NCBI GenBank assembly: GCA_900547745.1
Contig: URHT01000015.1
Coordinates: forward strand, 1-41,138
Length of the DNA stretch: 41,138 bases
Source of the DNA: an uncultured Eubacteriales bacterium
Lineage (GTDB): Bacteria > Bacillota > Clostridia > Oscillospirales > Oscillospiraceae
Direction: 5' to 3'
Shown: in pieces, positions 1 through 7,494 of the stretch
Position numbering within the stretch: the first letter of the stretch is position 1
Layout: every line of letters starts with the position of its first letter
Notes under the pieces: generated by a model
Database searches by the model: none
Seen by the model: only the letters and a program-made list of their open reading frames with translations
Told to the model about the DNA's origin: nothing
Translations under genes and position numbers: made by a program

Positions 1-7
1 CTGATAC

Positions 8-373
8 TCACCGATTGCGGTTTTCTCTGACTATCCCAATTATACAGCGAACTTCCGCCCGGAAGTCCACGGCGGGGGACACCACGGCGTTGGCAAAGCC
101 GGTGATGGGCACCAGCGTACCGGCTCCGGCCCAGCGGGCCAGCTTGTGGTACACCCCCAGCCCCGTGGCCAGCGCCGACAGGAACACCAGCGTCACGGAG
201 GTGGCGGTGCCGGCGTCGGCGGTGTCCAGTCCCAGTGTGCCGTACCAGTGGGACAGCAGCTGCCCCACCACGCAGATGCCGCCGCCCACCAGAAAGGCCA
301 GCGCCGTGTCCCGGACGATGGGCGACGGCGGCGCCATGCGCTTGACCAGCGCCTGATACTCCTTGGGAGTCAT
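8..373 (-). pseudogene. spoVAC: Stage V sporulation protein AC, 3'-truncated
   Basis: SpoVAC is a membrane subunit of the SpoVA channel, which moves Ca-dipicolinic acid into the forespore and out at germination. The start at 373 (MTPKEYQAL) follows an AAGGAGGTGA ribosome site. Residues 1-107 match the family, with two membrane segments (AFLVGGGICVVGQLL near residue 25 and a second near 60-75) and the hallmark GAGTLVPITGFANAVVSPA. The family normally continues for about 40 more residues (EG.VLG and two more membrane segments). Here homology stops at position ~53, and 14 unrelated residues lead to a TGA at 8-10. The last ~50 bases are also more AT-rich than the gene. I infer that the gene is interrupted near position 50, or that the contig ends in a repeat. 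The spoVAD and spoVAE genes expected downstream are outside the window. Confidence 0.8.
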
Positions 374-395
374 GGCAGTCACCTCCTTTCCTCCG

Positions 396-425
396 TAGTG
401 TGTGCCGGGACGCGGCGTTTCATGC
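396..425 (-). promoter_or_regulatory. Candidate sigma-G promoter of spoVAC
   Basis: On the minus strand, GCATG (421-425) lies 18 bases before CACACTA (396-402). The sigma-G consensus is GHATR, 17-18, CATnnTA, so one -10 base differs. The -10 ends 22 bases from the start codon. spoVA genes are known sigma-G targets. This is a pattern match only. Confidence 0.4.
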
Positions 426-429
426 GGGG

Positions 430-458
430 TTGCCAAAACCGGGAAATGCGGCTATAAT
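430..458 (+). promoter_or_regulatory. Sigma-A promoter of ferredoxin-hemW
   Basis: TTGCCA (430-435), a 17-base spacer, then a perfect TATAAT (453-458). A second TATAAT (468-473) lies in an exact tandem copy of the 15-base unit GCTATAATCATACAA (451-465 and 466-480). Only the first copy has a good -35 at standard spacing. Confidence 0.7.
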
Positions 459-480
459 CATACAAGCTATAATCATACAA
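451..480 (+). repeat. 15-bp perfect tandem duplication covering the -10 box
   Basis: The unit GCTATAATCATACAA occurs twice with no gap. It sits between the promoter -35 and the ferredoxin ribosome site, so it duplicates the -10 hexamer and lengthens the leader by 15 bases. Confidence 0.9.
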
Positions 481-503
481 AATGAGGAAAGGCGGGTGAG
501 CCC

Positions 504-737
504 ATGACGGATCCGGCACATCCCTTCGGACGGAAGGCCGTACAGCTGGCGGTCATCGACCCGGTGAGCTGCACCGGCTGCGGCTGGTGCGCCATGTTCT
601 GTCCCATGAAGTGTATATTCCAGCGGGAGGACGGCATCTACGAGGTGGACGCGGCACAGTGCATCGGCTGCCGCGGCTGCAAGGTCAACTGCTTTTACGG
701 CGCGGTCACCATCCTGCCGCCGCAGGTGCGGCCATGA
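504..737 (+). CDS. 2[4Fe-4S] ferredoxin-type protein
   Basis: A 77-residue protein with two cubane cluster motifs: Cys23, 26, 29 and 33 (CTGCGWCAMFCP) and Cys53, 56, 59 and 63 (CIGCRGCKVNC). The second motif ends CFYGA rather than the usual CP, a common variant. There is no signal peptide, so it should be a cytoplasmic electron carrier. The start at 504 follows AGGAAAGGCGGGTGA. Its stop codon overlaps the hemW start (ATGA at 734-737), so the two are very probably translationally coupled. A role supplying electrons to the radical-SAM neighbour is inference from this layout. It could instead be a general ferredoxin. Confidence 0.9.
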   Translation: MTDPAHPFGRKAVQLAVIDPVSCTGCGWCAMFCPMKCIFQREDGIYEVDAAQCIGCRGCKVNCFYGAVTILPPQVRP

Positions 738-1933
738 GGGCGCACACGGAAAAGCCTGCGATGGGGCTATATATCCACATTCCATTCTGCAAGGCCAAGT
801 GCGCCTACTGCGATTTTTACTCGCTGGCCCACAGCGAGGAAAAAATGGACGCCTACACGGCGGCGCTGCTGCGGCATCTGGAGGAGGTGGCGCCCCGCGC
901 CGCCGGGATGCAGGTGGACACGGTGTACTTCGGCGGCGGCACTCCCAGCTATCTGGGGGCGTCCCGGCTGGCGCGGCTTCTGCAGGCGGTGCAGCGGCGG
1001 TACAACGTGGTCAGGGACGCGGAGATCACGCTGGAGGCGAATCCCGACAGCGCCGGGGACTGGAAAACACTGCGCACCCTGCGGCGGGCCGGGTTCAACC
1101 GTCTGTCGCTGGGGGTGCAGTCCACCGATGACGCGCTGCTGCGGCGCATCGGCCGGATCCACACCTATGAGCAGGTGCAGCAGGCGGTGACGGCGGCCCG
1201 GAGGGCGAAGCTGACCAACCTGAGTCTCGACCTGATCTACGGCCTGCCGGGGCAGACCATGGAGGACTGGCAGCGCACGCTGGCGGATGCCGTGGCGCTG
1301 GCGCCGGAGCATGTGTCCTGCTACGGGCTGAAGCTGGAGGAGGGCACGCCCCTGTGGCAGCAGCGGCAGCAGCTGACGCTGCCGGACGACGACGCGCAGG
1401 CGGATATGTACCTCTACGCCGTGGCGGCGCTGGAGGAGATGGGCTATGCCCAGTACGAGATATCCAATTTCGCCAGGCCGGGGCGGGAGTCCCGCCACAA
1501 TCTGAAGTACTGGCGCATGCAGGAGTACGCCGGCTTCGGGCCGGGGGCGCACTCCGACTTCGGCGGCGTGCGCTACGGCTATGTGCGGGATCTGGACGGC
1601 TACATCGCGGGGGAGCTGATCCTGGCGGAGTCGGAAACAGGCGAGACGCTGGCCCGCGACTACGAGTATGTGATGCTGTCGCTGCGGACGGCGGCGGGCA
1701 TTGACCGGCGGACGTTCGAGAACCGCTACCGCCAGCGGTTCGACCCCATGGAGCGGCTGTTCGTGCAGTACGGGCAGGCGGGGCTGGCGGCCCGGACAGA
1801 GGGCGGCTGGCGTCTGACGCCCAAGGGCTTTCTGGTGTCCAACAGCATCATTGTGGCGCTGCAGGAGGCGCTGGGCCGCCAGAAGGCGGCGCGGCAGGCA
1901 GCGGCGGCAGAGGGCGATCTGCGCATCGTGTGA
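734..1933 (+). CDS. hemW: Radical SAM heme chaperone / coproporphyrinogen-oxidase-like HemW
   Basis: A 399-residue protein of the HemN/HemW family. The radical-SAM cluster motif CKAKCAYC (Cys19, 23, 26) follows YIHIPF, and GGGTPS near residue 67 is the glycine-rich SAM-binding motif. HemW binds heme and transfers it to membrane cytochromes. True HemN has a further N-terminal region, absent here, and the ~400 length fits HemW. The start at 734 overlaps the ferredoxin stop and is preceded by AGGTG at 5 bases. Met10 (MGLYIHIPF) is a possible alternative start. Many such genes are still annotated as oxygen-independent coproporphyrinogen oxidase; the two cannot be separated by motif alone. A strong terminator follows. 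Confidence 0.9.
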   Translation: MRAHTEKPAMGLYIHIPFCKAKCAYCDFYSLAHSEEKMDAYTAALLRHLEEVAPRAAGMQVDTVYFGGGTPSYLGASRLARLLQAVQRRYNVVRDAEITLEANPDSAGDWKTLRTLRRAGFNRLSLGVQSTDDALLRRIGRIHTYEQVQQAVTAARRAKLTNLSLDLIYGLPGQTMEDWQRTLADAVALAPEHVSCYGLKLEEGTPLWQQRQQLTLPDDDAQADMYLYAVAALEEMGYAQYEISNFARPGRESRHNLKYWRMQEYAGFGPGAHSDFGGVRYGYVRDLDGYIAGELILAESETGETLARDYEYVMLSLRTAAGIDRRTFENRYRQRFDPMERLFVQYGQAGLAARTEGGWRLTPKGFLVSNSIIVALQEALGRQKAARQAAAAEGDLRIV

Positions 1934-1953
1934 ACGCGATAGACGAAAAAGGA

Positions 1954-1981
1954 AGCGGGAGAGGAAGCTCTCCCGCTTTTT
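1954..1981 (+). terminator. Rho-independent terminator after hemW
   Basis: Stem AGCGGGAGA/TCTCCCGCT with a GGAAGC loop, followed by five T. Confidence 0.9.
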
Positions 1982-2075
1982 CGCTTTACAGGTTTTTGAT
2001 TCGTTCGGTATGCGAACTTTTTTTGGTAGAACAGGGGCACATTGTAACGGTTTCGTGAATTATCCGGTACAGCTC

Positions 2076-2104
2076 TTGCGAAAAAAGCGGCGGCGTGGTA
2101 CACT
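2076..2104 (+). promoter_or_regulatory. Sigma-A promoter of the RND exporter gene
   Basis: TTGCGA (2076-2081), 17 bases, TACACT (2099-2104). It lies 47 bases before the chosen start codon, in an AT-richer gap after the hemW terminator. Confidence 0.6.
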
Positions 2105-2151
2105 ACACCATCATGGTAATTTCGGGGCGTGTGCCCAAAAGGAGCGGGACT

Positions 2152-5100
2152 ATGGCGAAATTCAGCGTAAAAAAGCCGCTGACGGTGTTTGTGGTAGTAC
2201 TGGCCGTGGTGGTGCTGGGCGTGGTGGCGTATCTGAGGATGACGCCCGACCTGCTGCCCAATATGGATTTTCCCTATGTGGTCATCGTCACCGCCGATCC
2301 CGGCGCCAGTCCCGAGTCGGTGGAGGAGGAGATTACCCGCCCCATGGAGCAGTCCATGGCCACGCTGGATCAGATCAAGGAGGTCACCTCCACCAGTCAG
2401 AACAGCGTGTCCATGGTGATGCTGCAGTTTGAGGACGGCGTGAACATGGACACCATCAGCGTGGACATCCAGCAGAAGATCTCCGTGCTGCAGGGCCAGT
2501 GGGACGACATGGTGGGCGCACCCTATGTGCTGAAGATCAATCCGTCCATGATCCCGGTGATGGTGGCCGCCGTGTCCCGGGAGGGCACGGATGTGTACGC
2601 CCTCAGCGATCTGGTGACGGACGAGCTCACCGGCAAGCTGGAGGGCGTCACCGGTGTGGCCAGCGTCACGGTGTCCGGCGCGCTGACCCGGCAGGCCCAC
2701 GTCATTCTGGATCAGGAGAAGATGGACGCGCTGTCCGCCACGCTGGAGGACGCGGTGAAGGAGCAGCTGAAGAAGGCGGAGAGCCAGCTGTACGCCGCGC
2801 AGAAGCAGGTGACGGACGGCGAAAAGGCACTGTCCGACGCCAAGCACGCCGCCGCCGACGGCGTGGCCGGCGCCGCCGGGGACGCCATAGACAAGGTGTA
2901 CGACCGGCTGAAGGACGCCTACGGCGTGCTGGAGGACACGGATATCGGCGACATCGTGGGCGGCTTTATCACCGACCCGGATGGGACGCTGAAGAAGCTG
3001 AACGACAATTTGAAGACGCTGCAAGGCAGCATGGAAAAGCTGATGAGGGAGCTTGAGAGCGGCCGTCTGCGGGCACAGGTGGAGGGCGATGTGTCCGACC
3101 TGCTGGTGCAGCTGATGGACGGTCTGACGCAGATGACCGGCGCGGAGCTGCAGCTCAGCGAGGCCAGGACCCAGATCGAGAGCGGTCTCAAGCAGATACA
3201 GGAGGCCTATAAAAAAGTGGCCGAACAGACTGATCTGGGTGGGATCCTGTCTATTTCCACGATCAGCGGGCTGCTGACGGCACAGAACTTCTCTATGCCC
3301 GCCGGGTACATAGACGACGACAGCGGCGTCAGCTACATGGTGTCGGTGGGCCAGAAGTTCGAGAGCAGCGGCGAGCTGGCGGACATGGTGCTCTTTGACC
3401 TGGGGCTGGAGGGTGTGGCCCCCATCACGCTGGGGGACGTAGCCACGGTGGTGGTGACGGATGACGGTGATGAGCTGTACACCAAGCTCAACGGCGAAAA
3501 CGGCATCCTGCTGTCCTTCACCAAGCAGTCCAACTACGCCACGGCGGAGGTGTCCAACAACATCACCGACCGGTTCCGGACGCTGGAGACCCAGTACGAG
3601 GGGCTGTCCTTCGTGCCCCTGATGGATCAGGGCGACTATATCTACCTCATTGTGGACACCATCCTCTCCTCCCTGCTATGGGGTGCGGTGTTCTCCGTGG
3701 TGGTGCTGTTCCTGTTCCTGCGGGACTGGCGGCCCACCCTCATCACCCTGATCTCCATCCCCGTCAGCGTTATTTTCGCGGTGGTGCTGATGTACTTCAC
3801 CGGCGTCACCATCAATATGATCTCCCTCAGCGGTCTGGCGGTGTCCGTGGGCATGCTGGTGGATAACTCGGTGGTGGTCATCGAGAACATCTACCGCCTG
3901 CGGGCCAAGGGCGCCACCATCGTGCAGGCGGCGGTGTCCGGCGCGGGACAGGTGCTGGGCGCGGTGACGGCCTCCACCCTTACTACGGTGTGCGTGTTCG
4001 CGCCCATCGTGTTCGTGGAGGGGCTGACCCGCCAGCTGTTCACCGATCTGGCGCTGACCATCACCTATTCCCTGCTGGCAAGCCTGCTGGTGTCGCTGAC
4101 GCTGGTGCCCGCCATGGCGGCGGGCATGCTGCGGCGGGACTTTGCCCCCAAGCCGGGCCTGTTGGATAAGATCTATCCCGCCTACCGCAAGGCCATCGCG
4201 TGGTCGCTGGATCACAAGGCCGGCGTGCTGCTGCTGTCACTGACGCTGCTGGTGACCACGGCGTGGGGCGCGGTGAGCCGGGGCTTCACGTTCATGCCGG
4301 AGATCGACATGAACAACCTGTCCCTCACCGTCACTATGCCGGAGGACACCACCCGGGAGGAGGCCGTGGCGCTGGCGGACGAGGTGATGGAGCGGGTCAT
4401 GTCCGTGGACAACATCGACGCCGCCGGCTTCATGATGGGCAGCGGCAGCATGGGCGGTCTGAGCATGACCAGCACCGACAACGGCGACTACGATGTCACC
4501 GGCTACCTCACCATGCCGGAGGGCACCTTCGGCTCCGACGCGGGGAAGGAGATCGAGGCGCTGTGCGCCGATCTGCCCTGTGAGGTGACCACCACCGGCG
4601 TTATGAGCGGCATGATGAGCTACATGACCGGCAGCGGCGTTTCGCTGCAGGTCTACGGCGACGATATGGAGGGTCTGCAGACCGCCGCCGGTGCGCTGGG
4701 ACGGCGCATCGCGGAGGTGGAGGGCATCGAGGATGTCTCCGACGGTCTGGAGGACGCGGCCCCCGCCCTGCAGGTGGTGGTGGATCGTGATAAGGCCATG
4801 ACGAAGGGCATCACCGTGGCGCAGATCTACATGCAGGTGGCAGCGGCGCTGCAGGATACCACCACCGTGTCGGAGGTCACGCTGGACGGCAAGCGCATGG
4901 AGATGATGGTGGACGCGGCAGCGGACAGCAAGCTCACCCGTGAGAAGCTGCTGGAGCTGACCATCACGCCGGACAGCTCCATGTCCGCCTCCATGAGCAG
5001 CGCCATGGGCGGCAGCACGGGCGGCGCGTCCGCCTCCGGCCTGAGCCAGCTCACCGGCGAGGACAGCGGGGACAAGGACACCTCCTTCCCGCTGGGCGAC

Positions 5101-5838
5101 GTGGCGGAGGTCAGGGAGACGGTGTCCCTCAACAGCATCCAGCGTGACCAGCAGCGGCGGTGCATCACCGTGACGGCGGCCATCGCCGACGGCTACAACG
5201 TGACCAAGGTTACGTCGGCGGTGCAGCAGGCCGTGGCGCCGCTGGCGCTGCCGGAGGGCGTCACCGTGGAGTTCAACGGCGAGAGCGAGCAGATCATGGA
5301 CGCTATGGGACAGGTGCTGCTGATGCTGCTGCTGGGCGTGGTGCTGGTGTACCTCATCATGGTGGCGCAGTTCCAGTCTCTGAAGTCCCCGTTCATCGTG
5401 ATGTTCACCATCCCGCTGGCCTTCACCGGCGGCTTCATGGCGCTGCTGATCTCCGGCATCGAGGTATCGGTCATCAGCCTGATCGGCTTCGTGATGCTGG
5501 TGGGTATCATCGTCAACAACGGCATCGTGCTGGTGGACTACATCAACCAGCAGCGTCTGGCTGGTATGGAGCGGCGGGAGGCCATCATCGACGCGGGCGT
5601 CACCCGTCTGCGGCCCATTTTGATGACCAGTCTCACCACTATTCTGGGCCTGATCGTCACGGCGCTGGCGAAAAACGCCGGTACGGCGCTGATTCAGCCC
5701 ATTGCGTTGGTGTGCATCGGCGGATTGCTGTACGCCACGCTGATGACGTTGTTCGTGGTGCCGTGCATGTACGACATTCTCAGCAAGAAGGAGCTGCGGC
5801 AGGTCAGCGAGGATGAGCTGAAGCTGCTGGATATGTGA
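2152..5838 (+). CDS. RND-superfamily efflux transporter (HAE/AcrB-like)
   Basis: A 1228-residue proton-driven exporter. The start at 2152 (MAKFSVKKPLTV) follows AAAAGGAGCGGG; an upstream in-frame GTG at 2095 lacks a ribosome site. Membrane segment 1 is near residues 11-29. A six-helix block begins near residue 500 (GAVFSVVVLFLFLRDWRP), and its TM4 motif GMLVDNSVVVIEN carries the proton-relay Asp. A second six-helix block begins near residue 1060. ATVEF-type porter domains are repeated in each half. Residues ~195-375 form a long charged, heptad-like helical stretch inserted in the first porter domain, which is unlike AcrB. No membrane-fusion protein or outer-membrane partner lies nearby, as expected for a monoderm. 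Substrate unknown; drug, lipid or surfactant export are family options. Confidence 0.92.
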   Translation: MAKFSVKKPLTVFVVVLAVVVLGVVAYLRMTPDLLPNMDFPYVVIVTADPGASPESVEEEITRPMEQSMATLDQIKEVTSTSQNSVSMVMLQFEDGVNMDTISVDIQQKISVLQGQWDDMVGAPYVLKINPSMIPVMVAAVSREGTDVYALSDLVTDELTGKLEGVTGVASVTVSGALTRQAHVILDQEKMDALSATLEDAVKEQLKKAESQLYAAQKQVTDGEKALSDAKHAAADGVAGAAGDAIDKVYDRLKDAYGVLEDTDIGDIVGGFITDPDGTLKKLNDNLKTLQGSMEKLMRELESGRLRAQVEGDVSDLLVQLMDGLTQMTGAELQLSEARTQIESGLKQIQEAYKKVAEQTDLGGILSISTISGLLTAQNFSMPAGYIDDDSGVSYMVSVGQKFESSGELADMVLFDLGLEGVAPITLGDVATVVVTDDGDELYTKLNGENGILLSFTKQSNYATAEVSNNITDRFRTLETQYEGLSFVPLMDQGDYIYLIVDTILSSLLWGAVFSVVVLFLFLRDWRPTLITLISIPVSVIFAVVLMYFTGVTINMISLSGLAVSVGMLVDNSVVVIENIYRLRAKGATIVQAAVSGAGQVLGAVTASTLTTVCVFAPIVFVEGLTRQLFTDLALTITYSLLASLLVSLTLVPAMAAGMLRRDFAPKPGLLDKIYPAYRKAIAWSLDHKAGVLLLSLTLLVTTAWGAVSRGFTFMPEIDMNNLSLTVTMPEDTTREEAVALADEVMERVMSVDNIDAAGFMMGSGSMGGLSMTSTDNGDYDVTGYLTMPEGTFGSDAGKEIEALCADLPCEVTTTGVMSGMMSYMTGSGVSLQVYGDDMEGLQTAAGALGRRIAEVEGIEDVSDGLEDAAPALQVVVDRDKAMTKGITVAQIYMQVAAALQDTTTVSEVTLDGKRMEMMVDAAADSKLTREKLLELTITPDSSMSASMSSAMGGSTGGASASGLSQLTGEDSGDKDTSFPLGDVAEVRETVSLNSIQRDQQRRCITVTAAIADGYNVTKVTSAVQQAVAPLALPEGVTVEFNGESEQIMDAMGQVLLMLLLGVVLVYLIMVAQFQSLKSPFIVMFTIPLAFTGGFMALLISGIEVSVISLIGFVMLVGIIVNNGIVLVDYINQQRLAGMERREAIIDAGVTRLRPILMTSLTTILGLIVTALAKNAGTALIQPIALVCIGGLLYATLMTLFVVPCMYDILSKKELRQVSEDELKLLDM

Positions 5839-5844
5839 GGATAT

Positions 5845-5872
5845 GAGCGGGGAACCATTCCCCGCTCTTTTC
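5845..5872 (+). terminator. Terminator between the RND gene and the lipoprotein gene
   Basis: A 10-bp stem GAGCGGGGAA/TTCCCCGCTC, a 3-base loop and TTTT. It lies only 7 bases after the exporter stop. Its downstream edge is ~30 bases before the next start, so the lipoprotein may be expressed by read-through. Confidence 0.8.
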
Positions 5873-5902
5873 CGTCTAATGGGACAAAAGGAGGGCGAGA
5901 GC

Positions 5903-6673
5903 ATGAAGCGAGCTTTTGTATGCCTGCTGGCGCTGTGCGCCGCGGTGCTGACGGCCTGCGGCCACCCCGCTGCCACCCTGCCGCTGGAGGGCGGCGAGCC
6001 GGCGGTCAGTCCCGCGCCGGAGCCGTGGGAGATCACCGGCCAGCTGGCGGAGTACACCGGCGGCCACGTGGACATGGCCCTGACCATCCCCGATGGCTGG
6101 ACATGGGAGACGCTGGAGGAGGACGGACAGTCCGGCCTGCGGTTCCGGAAAACGGAGGATCCCGCCGTTGATTTCCGGCTGACCTGCTGGACAGTCGGCT
6201 ACGGCATCTGCGGCACCGGCGTCACCACGGAGGAGCTGACGCTGTCCGGCGGGCAGCAGGTGTGGCAGCACACCGAGGGCAGCGATGACAATATCTGGGT
6301 GAACATCGCCTTCCGGGACACGCCGGGCAGCTATGTGTGCATGCCCGAGGAAGACGGCGTCATGGGCCGCGCCGCGTGGGACGCCTGCCGGGACGAGGTG
6401 CTGGCCATTCTGGGCACGGCCCGGATCGGGCGGGGCATCCTCACGGAGCAGGCGGCCATCGATCTGGCCGCCGCGCAGTACGACGGCGCATACGACACGG
6501 CGTGGGGCTGGTACGATGTGACCACCGGCTGCTGGGTGGTGACGTTCTCCAAAGGCGCCGTGGGCGGCGGCAACGCCGCGATCCTTTATGTGGACAGCGG
6601 CGGCGCCGTTTCCGATGAGCAGGTATGGATGTGCATCGAGGGCCCCATGGAGGACACCGGCGCCGCGAACTGA
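5903..6673 (+). CDS. Lipoprotein with a PepSY-like C-terminal region
   Basis: A 256-residue protein of no family I can name with certainty. The start at 5903 follows AAAAGGAGGGCG; a 20-codon longer in-frame version lacks a ribosome site. The N-terminus is a lipoprotein signal, MKRAFVCLLALCAAVLTAC, with lipobox LTAC|G near residue 20, so it should be anchored outside the membrane. The middle (~60-170) looks like a beta-rich domain with many Trp and Gly. The C-terminus (TEQAAIDLAAAQY ... WVVTF ... ILYVDSGGAVSDEQ) resembles a single PepSY repeat, a domain often found in secreted inhibitory or binding proteins. It follows the RND gene on the same strand but behind a terminator. Function unknown. 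Confidence 0.75.
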   Translation: MKRAFVCLLALCAAVLTACGHPAATLPLEGGEPAVSPAPEPWEITGQLAEYTGGHVDMALTIPDGWTWETLEEDGQSGLRFRKTEDPAVDFRLTCWTVGYGICGTGVTTEELTLSGGQQVWQHTEGSDDNIWVNIAFRDTPGSYVCMPEEDGVMGRAAWDACRDEVLAILGTARIGRGILTEQAAIDLAAAQYDGAYDTAWGWYDVTTGCWVVTFSKGAVGGGNAAILYVDSGGAVSDEQVWMCIEGPMEDTGAAN

Positions 6674-6676
6674 TGG

Positions 6677-6704
6677 TTGCAAAGCCGGAAAAGTATGCTA
6701 TAAT
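6677..6704 (+). promoter_or_regulatory. Sigma-A promoter of the sorting-signal microprotein
   Basis: TTGCAA (6677-6682), 16 bases, extended -10 TGCTATAAT (hexamer 6699-6704). It lies in the 61-base gap after the lipoprotein stop and gives a leader of roughly 25 bases. Confidence 0.75.
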
Positions 6705-6734
6705 AGCACCATAAGCTGCATATGCGAGGTGAAG

Positions 6735-6920
6735 ATGATGAAAAAGCTGTTCTGCCTGCTGACTGTGATGTGCTGTCTGGTCATGAGCCTGTCCATTGCC
6801 TACGCCAGTCCCCTCACCGGCGACACCAGCAACATGGGCCTGTGGATCGCCATGGTGGTGGTGGCCGTGGTGCTTCTGGTAGTGCTGGTCATCATGGGCG
6901 GCAAGAAAAAGAAGAAATAA
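6735..6920 (+). CDS. Minimal secreted protein: signal peptide plus SPxTG cell-wall sorting signal
   Basis: A 61-residue protein (60 if the second ATG at 6738 is used, which sits better behind GAGGTGA). Residues 3-24 form a signal peptide ending AYA. Directly after it come SPLTG (25-29), then DTSNMG, a ~21-residue membrane segment (34-54) and a KKKKK tail. That order of motif, helix and positive tail is a classical sortase sorting signal. The S-P-x-T-G form matches the (S/P)PxTG motif recognised by class B sortase of Clostridioides difficile. There is almost nothing between the signal-peptidase site and the sortase site, so no ectodomain exists. It has its own strong promoter and terminator, arguing for a real gene rather than a remnant. 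It could also be a plain small membrane protein. Confidence 0.75.
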   Translation: MMKKLFCLLTVMCCLVMSLSIAYASPLTGDTSNMGLWIAMVVVAVVLLVVLVIMGGKKKKK

Positions 6921-6929
6921 ATGACACGC

Positions 6930-6967
6930 AAAAGGACTCCCGCGGCCTGCGCTGCGGGAGTCCTTTT
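6930..6967 (+). terminator. Terminator after the microprotein gene
   Basis: A 14-bp stem AAAAGGACTCCCGC/GCGGGAGTCCTTTT with a 10-base loop. The A/T ends let it work in both directions. Confidence 0.85.
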
Positions 6968-6987
6968 CTGCTCCGTCCTCCGGACAA

Positions 6988-7018
6988 AGCAAAACGGGCA
7001 TCCTTTCGGATACCCGTT
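6988..7018 (-). terminator. Terminator after rpsT
   Basis: On the minus strand AACGGG-TATCC-GAAA-GGATG-CCCGTT is followed by TTGCTTT. There is one mismatch in the inner stem. Confidence 0.65.
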
Positions 7019-7029
7019 GAGTTTGGTCA

Positions 7030-7293
7030 TCAGCCAATGTTGTTCATCTTCAGCGTCAGCGCGCTCTTCTTGTGAGCCGCGTTGTTCTTGTGCAGCAGAC
7101 CCTTGGCGGCAGCCTTGTCGATCGCCTTGACTGCGACTTTATAAGTGCCCTCGGCCTCGGTGCGATTGCCTTCAACGGCAGCAGCCTCGAACTTCTTGAT
7201 AGCAGTCTTCAGTGCGGACTTATTGGCTTTGTTGCGAGCATTTCTCGCCTCTGCAACCAGAACACGCTTCTTAGCAGACTTGATATTCGGCAA
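7030..7293 (-). CDS. rpsT: 30S ribosomal protein S20
   Basis: An 87-residue basic protein that binds 16S rRNA early in 30S assembly. The typical start PNIKSAKKRV is present and the length matches the family. The initiator is a TTG (7291-7293) placed 5 bases after GGGGAGGTG. The longer in-frame ATG at 7386 would add 31 unrelated residues and lies inside the promoter, so it is rejected. The gene is monocistronic, with its own promoter and terminator, and is divergent from gpr. S20 of E. coli also uses a UUG start tied to autoregulation; whether that applies here is inference. Confidence 0.95.
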   Translation of the reverse strand: MPNIKSAKKRVLVAEARNARNKANKSALKTAIKKFEAAAVEGNRTEAEGTYKVAVKAIDKAAAKGLLHKNNAAHKKSALTLKMNNIG

Positions 7294-7357
7294 ACCAAAC
7301 ACCTCCCCGACATCAGATTTTTTACACGCGGAAAAGAAGACTTCCACGCAGGATGAT

Positions 7358-7386
7358 ATTTTAGCATCTTTGCTTTGAAAATGCAA
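7358..7386 (-). promoter_or_regulatory. Sigma-A promoter of rpsT
   Basis: On the minus strand TTGCAT (7381-7386), 17 bases, TAAAAT (7358-7363). It gives a leader of about 55-60 bases. Confidence 0.75.
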
Positions 7387-7416
7387 GACTTTTTTACAAT
7401 TTTGACTTGGGTTTTC

Positions 7417-7445
7417 GCATAAATCTATTTCAAGCGGTCATGCTA
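7417..7445 (+). promoter_or_regulatory. Sigma-G promoter of gpr
   Basis: GCATA (7417-7421), 17 bases, CATGCTA (7439-7445). This fully matches the sigma-G consensus (GHATR, 17-18, CATnnTA). gpr is an established forespore gene, so promoter and product agree. Confidence 0.75.
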
Positions 7446-7494
7446 TCCGTAAGCCACAACATTTTGTGTTCAGAAGGGAGCGTTTGCCACAAAA

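Noticed and set aside
587..733. Upstream extension of hemW inside the ferredoxin gene
   Set aside because: The extra residues are out of frame with the ferredoxin and rich in Arg and Pro. ATG at 734 gives the family N-terminus.
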